From JAVBUP01 sp031555175 (GTDB taxonomy: Bacteria; Bacillota_I; Bacilli_A; Erysipelotrichales; Coprobacillaceae): DNA of 64,000 nucleotides. Numbering within the stretch: the first letter of the stretch is position 1; the number at the start of each line of letters is the position of its first letter. Under the pieces are notes generated by a model, which was not told the origin of the DNA, searched no databases, and saw nothing but the letters and a program-made list of their open reading frames with translations. The DNA lies in the NCBI GenBank assembly GCA_031555175.1, contig JAVBUP010000016.1, forward strand, positions 9,271 through 73,270. The letters are read 5' to 3'. The translations under genes and the position numbers were made by a program. This document shows positions 1-8,806 of the stretch, piece after piece.

Positions 1-152
1 AATAAAACACTCATTAAAGTTGATTTCCCAGCTCCGTTTTCCCCAAGAAGTGCATGAATTTCCCCATCTTCTAATTGTATAGTAATGTCATCATTAGCAA
101 CAATACCAGGAAACTCTTTTCTAATACCAATCATCTCAATTACATAAGACAT
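1..152 (-). CDS. Nucleoside-type ABC importer ATPase, N-terminal fragment
   Basis: This is the first 50 codons of an ABC ATP-binding subunit; the rest lies beyond the left edge. The visible part is a normal ABC N-terminus ending in a Walker A motif, GENGAGKST, at residues 37-45. The start is supported by AAGGGGAGTG a few bases upstream of the ATG. The gene follows a BMP-family substrate-binding lipoprotein, and in known nucleoside importers of the NupNOPQ type the binding lipoprotein is followed by a double-domain ATPase and two permeases. The substrate is therefore probably a nucleoside. That is inferred from the neighbour, since this fragment alone only proves an ABC ATPase. Confidence 0.88.
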   Translation of the reverse strand, partial: MSYVIEMIGIRKEFPGIVANDDITIQLEDGEIHALLGENGAGKSTLMSVL

Positions 153-209
153 TTCTTCACTCCCCTTATATGGTAGATTATACACAATTTTGTAAACAAA
201 ATAAAGAAA

Positions 210-229
210 AAAAGAGGTTGCCCTCTTTT
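210..229 (-). terminator. Intrinsic terminator between binding lipoprotein and ATPase genes
   Basis: On the minus strand the stem AAAGAGG/CCTCTTT closes a 4-base loop and is followed by TTTTTTTCTTT. It sits between the lipoprotein gene and the downstream ATPase gene of the same importer. It may be a partial terminator that lowers ATPase expression relative to the abundant binding protein. Confidence 0.75.
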
Positions 230-251
230 AATCATTTATGTATTAAGTTAA

Positions 252-1343
252 TTACTTAATTAATCCTTCAGGTACAACTAAAGTTGAACCAACAAATGTT
301 CCAGTTTCAATTTTGATATCACCAGATTTAATTTTATTTAAAGTTTCATCAACTTTAGCAATGATATCATCACTTAAATTTGGATTTTTAGTTGGAATAC
401 CAACACCACCGTTATTTACATCATACATAATTGTTTTAGCACCTTCAAACTTTTCATCTTGTACTAATTTGATTTGGTCAAAAGCAGCAGTATCAATATA
501 TTTAACAGCAGAAGTAATCATTACAGACTTATCTTTGTTTTCTCCAGTAGCGATAAGCCCAGCATCATATTGGTCAGTATCTACACCAATCATGTAAACT
601 TTTTCACCTTTAGTCGCTCTTTCTACAGCAGCGTTAATAGCACCAACACCAGTACCACCCGCAGCAGCGAAGATTGCTACTACACCTTCATCAAACATTT
701 TGTCAGCTAATTGTTTACCTTTGTTTAAATCAGCGAAATCATTAGCGTAAACAATGTGTTCAGCTTTCATAGTAATTTTAGTTCCAAATTCAGAATTAGC
801 GTAAGCTACACCTTGTTGGAATCCCCAATTGAATTTTTGAACAGCAGGAATTTCTTGCCCTCCAATAAATCCAATTTCACCTTCTTCAACTTTTAAAGCA
901 GCCGCAACACCAGCTAAGAATCCAGATTCATGCTCAGCAAATAGAATTGCTACTGTGTTAGTTGCAGTGAACGCATCATTAAATCCTGGTTGGAAGTCAA
1001 TACATACAAATTTAACATCAGGATGTTTTGCTTGTAACTCATCAACAGCCATAGCAAACTTATAACCTGGAGTAACGATTACAGTATGTCCTGAATCGAT
1101 TAACGCCTCAATAGAAGTGATATAATCAGCATCAGTAGTACCATTAGGTTTTAAATATTCTCTTGTTACCCCTAATTCTTCAACTGCTCTTGCGATACCT
1201 TCCCAAGTACCTTGGTTGAATGATTTATCGTCAATTCCACCTTCATCTGTAACCATACCTACTTTTAATTCAGCTTTGTCATCTTTTCCACATGCTGATA
1301 AAACGAAAGTAAAGGCTAATAAAGAAACTAATAATTTTTTCAT
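252..1343 (-). CDS. BMP-family substrate-binding lipoprotein (nucleoside ABC importer)
   Basis: This is a membrane-anchored extracellular substrate-binding protein of the Bmp/PnrA (basic membrane protein) family, which binds purine nucleosides for ABC import. From the chosen start the protein begins MKKLLVSLLAF and carries a lipobox ending LSAC, so the cysteine would be lipidated. Family features follow: KVGMVTDEGGIDDKSFNQGTW near the mature N-terminus, GFLAGVAAAL, and GVDTDQ near residue 255. An upstream in-frame ATG would add 12 residues. I reject it because AGAAAGGGAG lies at good distance from the later ATG and the signal peptide then starts properly. The next gene downstream is the matching ATPase. 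Purine specificity is inferred from the family. Confidence 0.93.
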   Translation of the reverse strand: MKKLLVSLLAFTFVLSACGKDDKAELKVGMVTDEGGIDDKSFNQGTWEGIARAVEELGVTREYLKPNGTTDADYITSIEALIDSGHTVIVTPGYKFAMAVDELQAKHPDVKFVCIDFQPGFNDAFTATNTVAILFAEHESGFLAGVAAALKVEEGEIGFIGGQEIPAVQKFNWGFQQGVAYANSEFGTKITMKAEHIVYANDFADLNKGKQLADKMFDEGVVAIFAAAGGTGVGAINAAVERATKGEKVYMIGVDTDQYDAGLIATGENKDKSVMITSAVKYIDTAAFDQIKLVQDEKFEGAKTIMYDVNNGGVGIPTKNPNLSDDIIAKVDETLNKIKSGDIKIETGTFVGSTLVVPEGLIK

Positions 1344-1383
1344 TAATTTTTTCTCCCTTTCTGAAATGATTAATTTCACTTAT

Positions 1384-1389
1384 ATTATA
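1384..1389 (-). promoter_or_regulatory. -10 element of the binding lipoprotein gene
   Basis: TATAAT on the minus strand about 40 bases before the lipoprotein start. No convincing -35 hexamer stands at 16-18 bases upstream, so only the -10 box is claimed. Confidence 0.5.
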
Positions 1390-1484
1390 CAAAACTTTTA
1401 CCTAAAATGGTAGTGTTTTCACAAAAAAACATCATCATTCATTTTGTTATTTTTTTAACAAAGCAACTCTTTTAAAACATAGGA

Positions 1485-1508
1485 AAAGAGGAATTATTCT
1501 TCCTCTTT
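1485..1508 (-). terminator. Hairpin over the ftsK stop codon
   Basis: The stem AAAGAGGAA/TTCCTCTTT with a 6-base loop contains the ftsK stop codon. It is followed on the minus strand by TTTTCC, a short U-run, so termination may be incomplete. Confidence 0.6.
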
Positions 1509-3755
1509 ATATCCTCTTATTAGCACTTCTCTTGGTTTAGATCCAAGTTGTGGTCCAATTATTCCATTTGCTTCCAACTCATCAATTAATCTTGCGGCTC
1601 TGTTATAACCTAATCTAAATTGTCTTTGCAGTAGTGAAGCACTAGCCTTTTGCGCTTTTATGACAAATTCTCTAACATCTTCGTATATTTCGTCTTCACT
1701 GTCCTCACTAAGAGAACCAAAATTCTTAGAATCTAGCGAAGCAAAATTCTCATCATATGTAGCTTCTTGTTGTCGTATAACAAATTTAACAATATCCTGA
1801 ACTTCCTCATCAGATACAAACGAACCTTGAATGCGCGTTGGGTTACTTGCTCCCATAGGCGAAAACAACATATCACCTTTTCCTAAAAGCTTTTCAGCTC
1901 CAGATTGATCTAAAATTGTTCTTGAATCAATACTAGAAGATACGGCAAACGCAATCCTAGATGGAATATTGGCTTTTATTACTCCAGTAATTACATCAGT
2001 TGACGGCCTTTGTGTTGCTACTATTAAATGTATTCCTGCTGCACGCGCCATTTGTGATATACGCATAATACAATCCTCTACTTCTTTACTAGCTACTAGC
2101 ATTAAATCAGCAACTTCATCCAAAATTACAACAATGTAAGGTAATGTCTCTTTCTTTTCATCATCGCTTATTAGACTTTGATTGAAAATTGCCGCCATTT
2201 CGTTATACCCGCCAATATTTCTAGTATTTGCTAAAGCAAATAAATCATATCTTCTTTCCATCTCTGTAACTATCTTTCTTAAAGCAACTGCAGCCTTCTT
2301 TGGGTCAGTTACAACAGGGCAAATAAGATGTGGAACATCATTATAACCAGTTAACTCTACTTTCTTGGGGTCTACTAACAATAGTTTTACTTCATCTGGT
2401 TTTGCCCTCATCAAAATGCTAGTAATAACTCCATTAACGCAAATTGATTTTCCAGAACCAGTTGCTCCAGCTATTAGTAAATGAGGCATTCTATCTAACT
2501 CAGCAAAAATTGACTGTCCTGTAACATCTTTACCTAAAGGAACACAAAGTTTATTACTTTTCTTATTCTCAGGAAGATCTTTTAACACCTCTTTTAAAGT
2601 GACAAGAGTTGCTTCTTGACTTGGAATCTCTATACCGACTGCCATTTTGCCAGGAATTGGGGCCTCTATCCTAATATCTTTTGCCGCTAGTGCCATCTTA
2701 ATATCATCCTGCAGTGATGTAATTTTGTTAACTCTAGTCCCAATCTCCGGCTTCAACTCATATTTAATAACCGTTGGACCAATATATATATCACTTACAG
2801 TGACCTTTACCCCAAATTGTTCCAAAACATTAGTCAATCTACTCGCATTATCTAAAGCATATTGATTTGTCGTAGAATTCTTACCCTTGCTTGGATTATC
2901 TTTTAACAATGACAAACTTGGCAAACGATAGTGTTTATTAACGCGTGCCTGACCATTGTCTCTTGAAAAATCTACTTCTAACTCTTTATCTACAATAATA
3001 TCTTGTTTCAAGATTGGTTCAGCTATATTAGGAATATCAGTTTCTAAATCATTCATATTGAATAAGTTAGGCTGCTCTTGATTAATTGACTCCTCATCTT
3101 TTTCATCAAATGCCTTTTCAGAAAATAAAGAAAACCCTTTTTTCTTCTTATATGGAAAAATATCATTATTATTTTCATTATTATTTTTGCTCTTCACATG
3201 TTCATCTTTACGAAGAGTTTTCATGTTCTTGAAATAATTCTTAGCAATTTCTAAATAAGATTTTCCAATTAGAATTAGTGCTCCGGTAAATCCCAATAAC
3301 ACAACTAGCACCACCGTACCACCATGATCAAAAAGAATACTAAAAGCTGCATATAATAACGCGCCAATTATTCCTCCGCCAGGGATTGTTTTATGAACTT
3401 CCATAAAATAATTAATAACATCATTACCAATAATACTTGTATCCTTTGGTATACTAGCATATGTTAATAGTGCTCCCAAAACTAAATATAACCCAATTGC
3501 CTTAGGGCCACCAAATTTCGGTAATTGCCTTTTTATGAATACATAAATACCAGCAATAATAATGATCCCATATGTAACTCCATAATAGTTACCAACTAAA
3601 TATACAACTGTATTATTTAATATTTCACCAACTATTCCCCACTCTAAAGCGCCAGCGAGACTTAAAAAAGAAATGGCTAAAGCAGAAATTCTTATTTGCA
3701 ATTCTAAACTAAGTTTTTCCGCCTTCTTTGAAGCTCTTTTTTTACTTTTAGCCAT
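1494..3755 (-). CDS. ftsK: DNA translocase FtsK/SpoIIIE
   Basis: Membrane-anchored ATP-driven DNA pump that moves chromosomal DNA through the division or sporulation septum. The 753-residue protein has about four N-terminal membrane segments (roughly residues 20-185), a charged linker, and a RecA-like motor with Walker A GATGSGKS near residue 430 and Walker B VVILDEVADL. A C-terminal winged-helix gamma domain follows, with RQFRLGYNRAARLIDELEA, which reads oriented KOPS/SRS-type sequences. Length and order fit Bacillus SpoIIIE better than the longer proteobacterial FtsK. The neighbour upstream is an RNase J2-like gene, and rnjB also lies near spoIIIE in Bacillus. Sequence alone cannot separate a sporulation role from a vegetative one. 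The start has a GGTGGTGA ribosome site and an extended -10 box upstream. Confidence 0.95.
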   Translation of the reverse strand: MAKSKKRASKKAEKLSLELQIRISALAISFLSLAGALEWGIVGEILNNTVVYLVGNYYGVTYGIIIIAGIYVFIKRQLPKFGGPKAIGLYLVLGALLTYASIPKDTSIIGNDVINYFMEVHKTIPGGGIIGALLYAAFSILFDHGGTVVLVVLLGFTGALILIGKSYLEIAKNYFKNMKTLRKDEHVKSKNNNENNNDIFPYKKKKGFSLFSEKAFDEKDEESINQEQPNLFNMNDLETDIPNIAEPILKQDIIVDKELEVDFSRDNGQARVNKHYRLPSLSLLKDNPSKGKNSTTNQYALDNASRLTNVLEQFGVKVTVSDIYIGPTVIKYELKPEIGTRVNKITSLQDDIKMALAAKDIRIEAPIPGKMAVGIEIPSQEATLVTLKEVLKDLPENKKSNKLCVPLGKDVTGQSIFAELDRMPHLLIAGATGSGKSICVNGVITSILMRAKPDEVKLLLVDPKKVELTGYNDVPHLICPVVTDPKKAAVALRKIVTEMERRYDLFALANTRNIGGYNEMAAIFNQSLISDDEKKETLPYIVVILDEVADLMLVASKEVEDCIMRISQMARAAGIHLIVATQRPSTDVITGVIKANIPSRIAFAVSSSIDSRTILDQSGAEKLLGKGDMLFSPMGASNPTRIQGSFVSDEEVQDIVKFVIRQQEATYDENFASLDSKNFGSLSEDSEDEIYEDVREFVIKAQKASASLLQRQFRLGYNRAARLIDELEANGIIGPQLGSKPREVLIRGYKEEE

Positions 3756-3774
3756 ATAATCACCACCGTATTAT

Positions 3775-3783
3775 ATTATACCA
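3775..3783 (-). promoter_or_regulatory. Extended -10 promoter element of ftsK
   Basis: TGGTATAAT on the minus strand, an extended -10 (TGn plus a perfect TATAAT), about 20 bases before the ftsK start. No clear -35 box is needed for this type and none is evident. The same nine bases precede tex. Confidence 0.6.
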
Positions 3784-3808
3784 TATTTAAAAAACTAAGA
3801 AAACCAAA

Positions 3809-3828
3809 AAAGAGACATAGGTCTCTTT
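3809..3828 (-). terminator. Terminator of the RNase J2-like gene
   Basis: Minus-strand stem AAAGAGAC/GTCTCTTT with loop CTAT, directly after the TAG stop and followed by further Ts. It separates this gene from ftsK, which has its own promoter element. Confidence 0.8.
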
Positions 3829-5520
3829 CTATACTTCTAAAACTACTGGCAAGATAACTGGTTTCTTACCAGTTTCTTTATATACATATTTTGCAATCTT
3901 ATCTCTAATCATCTGACGCACAAAAATTACGTCGTAATCAGCTAAATTCTTTTGTGCAGCCTCAGTTATTGTATCTTCTGCCAACCTAACAGCTTCCTTA
4001 ATAATATACTCTGAATCCTTCAAAAACACAAATCCACGAGATTGAATATCAGTACTTGCAATAATTTGCTTATTTTGATTACTAATAGTAATTCCCAATA
4101 CGATTACACCATCGCTTGCCAATTGAACTCTATCATCAATAACTTTTGCGCCAACATCTCCAACTCCTATACCATCAATCATAGTATCTTCAAGTTCAAC
4201 ATAATCTCTAACGCCAGTATACTCTCCATCAATAAATGTTATAATTTCACCATTGTCTAACATTATTATGTTATCTGCAGGAACATTCATTTCTTCAGCT
4301 ATGCTTGCGTTAGCCACCATTTCACTATAATCTCCCTTAATTGGAATATAATATTTTGGTTTGAATATTTGCAAAGTCATTTTCAAATCTTCTTTAGCAG
4401 CATGCATAGAAAGTAATTCTTTGCTCTTAAGAATCTTAATTTTTGCATCAGTTTTATATAACTCATTAATAACAGTATTCGCTATCGAACCAGTTCCAGG
4501 TAAAATCGGAGAAGCCACAATAAATGTATCAGTGTCTTTAATACGAAGTGAATCATCGCCTCCATTAACTATTTCAGCTATATCGTGATAAATTCTCTTT
4601 GGACTACCAGTTAATAACACGATTAAATTTTGATCATTTCTCTCAATCGCTTTACGGTCAGCTAAGTTTTCCTTTGGAATATCTAAAATTGGATGGCTTT
4701 GGTGTTTACCAACTCTCAATAGACTATTAGTATGATCATATTGATCTTTACCATAGAAAACGATACGACGATTATATTTCTTAGCCAACTCGATAATTTC
4801 TTTAATTCTAAATATATTTTGTGAATAAGTAGAAATAATAATTCTATCCGTAGTCTCTTCAAAAATGCTCTCTATTTTCTCAGTAAGTTTATGATTTGGA
4901 GAGGTATATCCATTACGATGTGCCCCAGCCGACTCTGCTAACAGACATAAAGTTCCTTTGCGACTTATCTCCATCATCCTTGAGATGTCTGATTGAAACC
5001 CACTTGGAGCACCGAAGTCAATAATATATTCTCCTGAATAAACGACATAACCATTTTCAGTTTCCAGAGCTACCCCAACAGCGCCTGGCGTTGAGTGAGT
5101 AAGCGAAAAGAACACTACTTCAGTGCCATCAACAAATATTTTACTATTTCGACGCACACGATTAATATTAGCCTTAATATTTGTATGGTTAATTCTATTA
5201 TGACGATTTACAATTTCATAAATCAATTCCCCAGTCAATGTTGGGGCATAAATTGGAGCATTAATCTCCTCCAGTAAGTATGGCAATGCCGCCATAACAT
5301 CATCATGACCATGTGTAATAATAATTGCGCTAATACGATTTTGATTTTTTACTAAGTAATCAAAATCAGGAATTATAATATCTACTCCTAGAGTTTCTAC
5401 TTCAGGAAATTTAAAACCAGCATCTATTATAAATATTTTTTTGTTTATTTCTACAACAAACATGTTTTTACCATTCTCAGCTAATCCGCCAAGAGCTAAA
5501 AACTTTACTTCTTGATTCAT
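3829..5520 (-). CDS. rnjB: RNase J2-like protein with degenerate active site
   Basis: A ribonuclease J family protein (metallo-beta-lactamase, beta-CASP and C-terminal domains, 563 residues, the usual length). RNase J proteins process and degrade RNA from the 5' end. Active-site motifs are only partly kept. The HxHxDH motif reads HGHDDV near residue 70, so its last histidine is valine. The later metal-binding aspartate of the TGD type is SGEY near residue 162. The PVHG-type histidine near the C-terminal side is PIKG. The THS histidine motif remains. B. subtilis RNase J2, the weakly active partner of J1, is degenerate at similar places and its gene also lies near spoIIIE, so I call it J2-like. 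It may act mainly as a scaffold in a J1/J2 complex. No J1 gene is in the window. Confidence 0.85.
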   Translation of the reverse strand: MNQEVKFLALGGLAENGKNMFVVEINKKIFIIDAGFKFPEVETLGVDIIIPDFDYLVKNQNRISAIIITHGHDDVMAALPYLLEEINAPIYAPTLTGELIYEIVNRHNRINHTNIKANINRVRRNSKIFVDGTEVVFFSLTHSTPGAVGVALETENGYVVYSGEYIIDFGAPSGFQSDISRMMEISRKGTLCLLAESAGAHRNGYTSPNHKLTEKIESIFEETTDRIIISTYSQNIFRIKEIIELAKKYNRRIVFYGKDQYDHTNSLLRVGKHQSHPILDIPKENLADRKAIERNDQNLIVLLTGSPKRIYHDIAEIVNGGDDSLRIKDTDTFIVASPILPGTGSIANTVINELYKTDAKIKILKSKELLSMHAAKEDLKMTLQIFKPKYYIPIKGDYSEMVANASIAEEMNVPADNIIMLDNGEIITFIDGEYTGVRDYVELEDTMIDGIGVGDVGAKVIDDRVQLASDGVIVLGITISNQNKQIIASTDIQSRGFVFLKDSEYIIKEAVRLAEDTITEAAQKNLADYDVIFVRQMIRDKIAKYVYKETGKKPVILPVVLEV

Positions 5521-5557
5521 AATCCACCTCTTTCTTTAGTTTTTATGACCATTTATT

Positions 5558-5563
5558 ATTATA
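5558..5563 (-). promoter_or_regulatory. -10 element upstream of rnjB
   Basis: TATAAT on the minus strand about 40 bases before the start, with a weak TTTAAA at 17 bases spacing. It lies between the guaB terminator and the rnjB ribosome site GAGGTGG. Confidence 0.45.
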
Positions 5564-5599
5564 CTCTAATTTTGACCAAATTTAAACTAAATAACAAAA

Positions 5600-5621
5600 A
5601 AACGAAGAATCATCTTCGTTT
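5600..5621 (-). terminator. Terminator of guaB
   Basis: Minus-strand stem AAACGAAGA/TCTTCGTTT with loop TGAT and a following T-run; the TAA stop lies at the foot of the stem. Confidence 0.85.
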
Positions 5622-7107
5622 AGTTACCAGAATAATTTGGTGCTTCTTTAGTTATTTCAACATCATGAGGATGAGATTCTTTTAACCCTGCATTAGTAAT
5701 CTTTACAAAACGTGCATTTTTACGTAACTCAGTTATTGTCGCAGTACCACAGTACCCCATTCCAGATTTTAATCCACCCATTAACTGATATACAGTGTCT
5801 TGTAATGGCCCTTTAGCAGGAACTCTTCCTTCGATTCCTTCTGGAACTAATTTTTTAGCATCTTTATTTTGCTTGTATTCTTTGCCTTGAAAATATCTGT
5901 CAGCTGACCCTCTTCGCATCGCTGCAAGAGAACCCATTCCAACATATACTTTAAATCTTCTCCCATTATAAATTACTTCATCGCCAGGAGCTTCATCACA
6001 TCCTGCTAGCAATGACCCAAGCATTACGCAGTTTGCACCAGCAGCCAATGCTTTAACAATATCACCAGATAGTTTTATACCGCCATCAGCAATAACACAT
6101 ATATCTGTACCTTTTAAAGCTTCAACTACATCATTAACAGCAGTAAGTTGAGGAACTCCCACTCCAGCTACTACTCTAGTTGTACAAATTGATCCTGGAC
6201 CAATACCGACTTTTACGGCATTAACACCGGCGTTCATCAAATCAATTGCCGCTTGAGCCGTAACTATATTACCGCCAATCAATTGCAAATCAGGATGCTT
6301 TGCACGAATTTGTTTAATCATATTTACCACACCATCAGAGTGACCATGAGCACTATCTACAGTAACTATATCGACACCAGCAGCAACTAATGCATCAACT
6401 CTAACAAGAGTATCAGGGCCAATTCCAACTGCTCCACCAACACGAAGTCTACCATTTTCATCCTTACATGCATCTGGATATTTATCTACATTATCTATAT
6501 CTTTTAGAGTAATCAAACCTTTTAATTTGTTGTTTTCATCTATAATTGGCAGTTTTTCTATTTTGTGCTTAATTAGTACTTCTTTTGCTTCATCAAGAGT
6601 AATGCCAACATTGGCAATAATCAAATTTTCTTTCGTCATCAACTCTCTAACCGCTACACTATGATCATTGCAATATTTCAAATCGCGTTGTGTAATAATA
6701 CCAATTAAATGATCATTATCATCTACAACTGGCAAACCAGAAATACCATACACTTCTACATATTCAACAACTTTTTCAAGAGTATCATCCGCCTTAACAG
6801 TAAATGGATTACTAACCATTCCACTTTCCCAGCGCTTAACTCGATCAATAAGAAAAGCTTGCCTTTCAATAGACATATTCTTATGGATAAATCCTAGCCC
6901 ACCAGCTCTAGCTAATGCTATTGCCATCTCAGCCTCAGTTACCGTGTCCATAGCAGCGGATACAACCGGAATTTTCAATTCAATTTTGCTAGTTAATTTA
7001 GTAGATAAGCTAACTTGTGATGGAATCACAGCAGAAGATGCAGGTACTAATAAGACATCATCAAATGTGTATCCTTCCTTTATAATTTTACCATTCATAT
7101 CATTCAT
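5620..7107 (-). CDS. guaB: Inosine-5'-monophosphate dehydrogenase
   Basis: Cytosolic enzyme that oxidises IMP to XMP with NAD, the first committed step of GMP synthesis. The protein is full length at about 495 residues. It opens [12 protein letters not shown], carries a tandem CBS regulatory pair at roughly residues 95-215, and then the TIM-barrel catalytic loop [15 protein letters not shown] with the nucleophilic cysteine. The mobile flap region [12 protein letters not shown] and the YFQ motif also fit. Two adjacent ATGs are possible; I chose the second because AAGGGGG then stands 7 bases away rather than 4. It has its own promoter and lies downstream of the riboswitch-controlled purine permease, but the terminator between them makes separate transcription likely. 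Confidence 0.97.
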   Translation of the reverse strand: MNDMNGKIIKEGYTFDDVLLVPASSAVIPSQVSLSTKLTSKIELKIPVVSAAMDTVTEAEMAIALARAGGLGFIHKNMSIERQAFLIDRVKRWESGMVSNPFTVKADDTLEKVVEYVEVYGISGLPVVDDNDHLIGIITQRDLKYCNDHSVAVRELMTKENLIIANVGITLDEAKEVLIKHKIEKLPIIDENNKLKGLITLKDIDNVDKYPDACKDENGRLRVGGAVGIGPDTLVRVDALVAAGVDIVTVDSAHGHSDGVVNMIKQIRAKHPDLQLIGGNIVTAQAAIDLMNAGVNAVKVGIGPGSICTTRVVAGVGVPQLTAVNDVVEALKGTDICVIADGGIKLSGDIVKALAAGANCVMLGSLLAGCDEAPGDEVIYNGRRFKVYVGMGSLAAMRRGSADRYFQGKEYKQNKDAKKLVPEGIEGRVPAKGPLQDTVYQLMGGLKSGMGYCGTATITELRKNARFVKITNAGLKESHPHDVEITKEAPNYSGN

Positions 7108-7137
7108 CATTTTGCCCCCTTAAAATATTTTAATAAA

Positions 7138-7166
7138 AAGATAACCTAAATCAGTAATAAATGCAA
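7138..7166 (-). promoter_or_regulatory. guaB promoter
   Basis: TTGCAT and TATCTT on the minus strand with a 17-base spacer, about 31 bases before the guaB start. It is a plausible housekeeping sigma promoter with four matches in each box. Confidence 0.55.
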
Positions 7167-7186
7167 GAAAATTTCAGTTTATAAAA

Positions 7187-7212
7187 AAATATCATGTAAA
7201 AACATGATATTT
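7187..7212 (-). terminator. Terminator of the purine permease gene
   Basis: Perfect 11-base-pair stem AAATATCATGT/ACATGATATTT with a TTTT loop on the minus strand, followed by a T-run. Confidence 0.88.
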
Positions 7213-7218
7213 GAATAC

Positions 7219-8556
7219 CTACATTGTTTTAGAAATAAAATGGAATACAAAGATAATCATTAATGTCCACACAATAGGACTAACTCTTTTTGCTTTACCA
7301 GCAACAAGACTTAATACTCCATACACAATAAATCCAACAGCTATACCTTCAGCAATAGAATAACCCAAAATCATCACAATAACAGTCATAAATGCTGATG
7401 TAGCATCAATGAAATCTGACCAATTAACATCTTTTAAAGAAGTAGCCATTAAAGCCCCTACAATAATTAATGCTGGCGCAGTAACCGCACTTGTAACGAC
7501 TCCTAATAATGGTGAGAAGAAAGTAGCAAGAGCAAAACAAGTAGCTGTTACAACAGCAGTTAACCCAGTACGCCCACCTGCTTCAATACCAGTCATAGAT
7601 TCAACAAACGATGTTACAGTTGAAGTTCCTAGAACAGCTCCACCTACAGTACCTACTGCATCAGCCATCATAGCTTTATTAACATCGACCAAATTTCCTT
7701 CATCATCCATTAATCCAGCACGATTACCAACTGCAACTAAAGTTCCTGCAGTATCAAAGAAATCCACAAATAAGAATGAGAAGATAACTATTAAAGCTTT
7801 TGGATCACTAAATAATTCAGGAATTGCTTTAATACAAGATCCAAATGTTGGAGCTAATGATGGTACACTAGATACAACAGAAGAAGGCATTCCAATTTCT
7901 CCAATAGCAATACCAACTACAGCCGTTGCTACCATTCCATAGAAAATTCCACCTTTAATTCCACGAGCATATAAAGCCATAGTAAATAGCACACCAAATA
8001 TTGCTAGTAGCACACCTCTATTCGTAAAATTACCTAATTCTACAAATGTTGAAGAACTAGATACAACAATTCCAGCATTCTTAAGACCAATAAATGCTAC
8101 GAAGAATCCAATACCTGCTCCAATAGCATGTTTTAATGATAAAGGTATAGCATTAATTAGTTTTTGACGTAGACCAGTAATTGAGATAATCGCAAATATA
8201 ATTCCAGAAACAAATACAGCAGCCATAGTTTTCTCAAATGAATAACCATAACTTAACATAACAGTGAATCCTGCAAAAGCATTTACTCCCATTCCAGGTG
8301 CTAATGCTACTGGATAATTTGCATAAATACCCATTATGTATGTAGCAAGTGCTGAAGCAAGAGCGGTTGCAGTAAAGATAGCCATCTTAGTAGCATCAGG
8401 CATACCAATAATACTTACTCCACCATCTTCGGCGGCAAGCATAGATGGGTTTACAAATAAAATGTAAGACATTGCTAAGAATGTTGTTAAGCCAGCAATA
8501 ACTTCAGTTTTAACATTTGATCCTTTAGCTTTGACTTTAAATAATTTTTCTAACAT
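7219..8556 (-). CDS. pbuG: Purine permease, NCS2/AzgA family
   Basis: Membrane transporter for purine bases. The 445-residue protein is almost entirely hydrophobic, with about 12-14 membrane segments. It has AzgA/PbuG-type signatures: the N-terminal GLTTFLAMSYILFVNP, the substrate-site stretch GMGVNAFAGFTVM, and the acidic segment FLFVDFFDTAGTLVAVG. B. subtilis PbuG carries hypoxanthine and guanine, and close relatives (PbuO, AzgA) carry guanine or adenine. The guanine-type riboswitch in its leader supports guanine/hypoxanthine import under purine control. The start follows ATAGGGGGATATT. The gene has its own promoter and terminator, so it is probably monocistronic. The exact base specificity is inferred. 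Confidence 0.92.
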   Translation of the reverse strand: MLEKLFKVKAKGSNVKTEVIAGLTTFLAMSYILFVNPSMLAAEDGGVSIIGMPDATKMAIFTATALASALATYIMGIYANYPVALAPGMGVNAFAGFTVMLSYGYSFEKTMAAVFVSGIIFAIISITGLRQKLINAIPLSLKHAIGAGIGFFVAFIGLKNAGIVVSSSSTFVELGNFTNRGVLLAIFGVLFTMALYARGIKGGIFYGMVATAVVGIAIGEIGMPSSVVSSVPSLAPTFGSCIKAIPELFSDPKALIVIFSFLFVDFFDTAGTLVAVGNRAGLMDDEGNLVDVNKAMMADAVGTVGGAVLGTSTVTSFVESMTGIEAGGRTGLTAVVTATCFALATFFSPLLGVVTSAVTAPALIIVGALMATSLKDVNWSDFIDATSAFMTVIVMILGYSIAEGIAVGFIVYGVLSLVAGKAKRVSPIVWTLMIIFVFHFISKTM

Positions 8557-8608
8557 AATATCCCCCTATTGTTTATGTTACAAATCATCAATTTTATCGC
8601 ATAAATCA

Positions 8609-8640
8609 AAAAGACTCTTACACTATGGTAGAAGTCTTTT
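8609..8640 (-). terminator. Riboswitch expression-platform terminator
   Basis: The minus-strand hairpin pairs AAAAGACTTCTAC with GTAAGAGTCTTTT (one mismatch, one G-U) and is followed by TTGATTT. Its 5' arm is shared with the alternative pairing to P1, so it is the regulated off-switch of the purine riboswitch. Confidence 0.85.
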
Positions 8641-8724
8641 CCAACAGGAAAACAACTACCGTAGTCTTGCAATTAACGGTGCAAGGTAGAGACTTTTTGG
8701 CCATAACCCAAAGGATATACGATA
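8609..8724 (-). promoter_or_regulatory. Guanine-type purine riboswitch with terminator
   Basis: The aptamer spans 8657-8724 and fits the purine riboswitch plan. P1 pairs TATCGTA with TACGGTA (one G-U). P2 is TTTGG/CCAAA with an L2 loop GTTATGG. J2/3 is GTCTCTACC. P3 is CTTGCA/TGCAAG with L3 CCGTTAA, which can kiss L2. J3/1 reads GACTAC, with C at the position equivalent to C74, which in known riboswitches selects guanine or hypoxanthine over adenine. The P1 3' strand (CTACGGTAG) can pair with CTACCATAG in the 5' arm of the downstream terminator. Ligand binding should therefore free the terminator and switch the permease gene off. J2/3 has C where most members have the flipped-out U48. Confidence 0.93.
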
Positions 8725-8743
8725 AAACTTAACTTGTACTCTA

Positions 8744-8772
8744 AATATACCAAATTTAGTAGTTCTTAACAA
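8744..8772 (-). promoter_or_regulatory. Promoter of the riboswitch-permease transcript
   Basis: TTGTTA and TATATT on the minus strand with a 17-base spacer; the -10 is extended by TGG. It lies just upstream of the aptamer, so transcription would start a few bases before P1. Confidence 0.65.
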
Positions 8773-8806
8773 CTATGTAAACGGTTATAATTTTTCTAAA
8801 TGCAAT

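Noticed and set aside
7409..7942. 177-codon plus-strand open frame opposite the purine permease
   Set aside because: It is antisense to a clear permease gene, with low-complexity Thr/Val/Pro/Ala composition expected from the reverse strand of a membrane protein, and no ribosome site.
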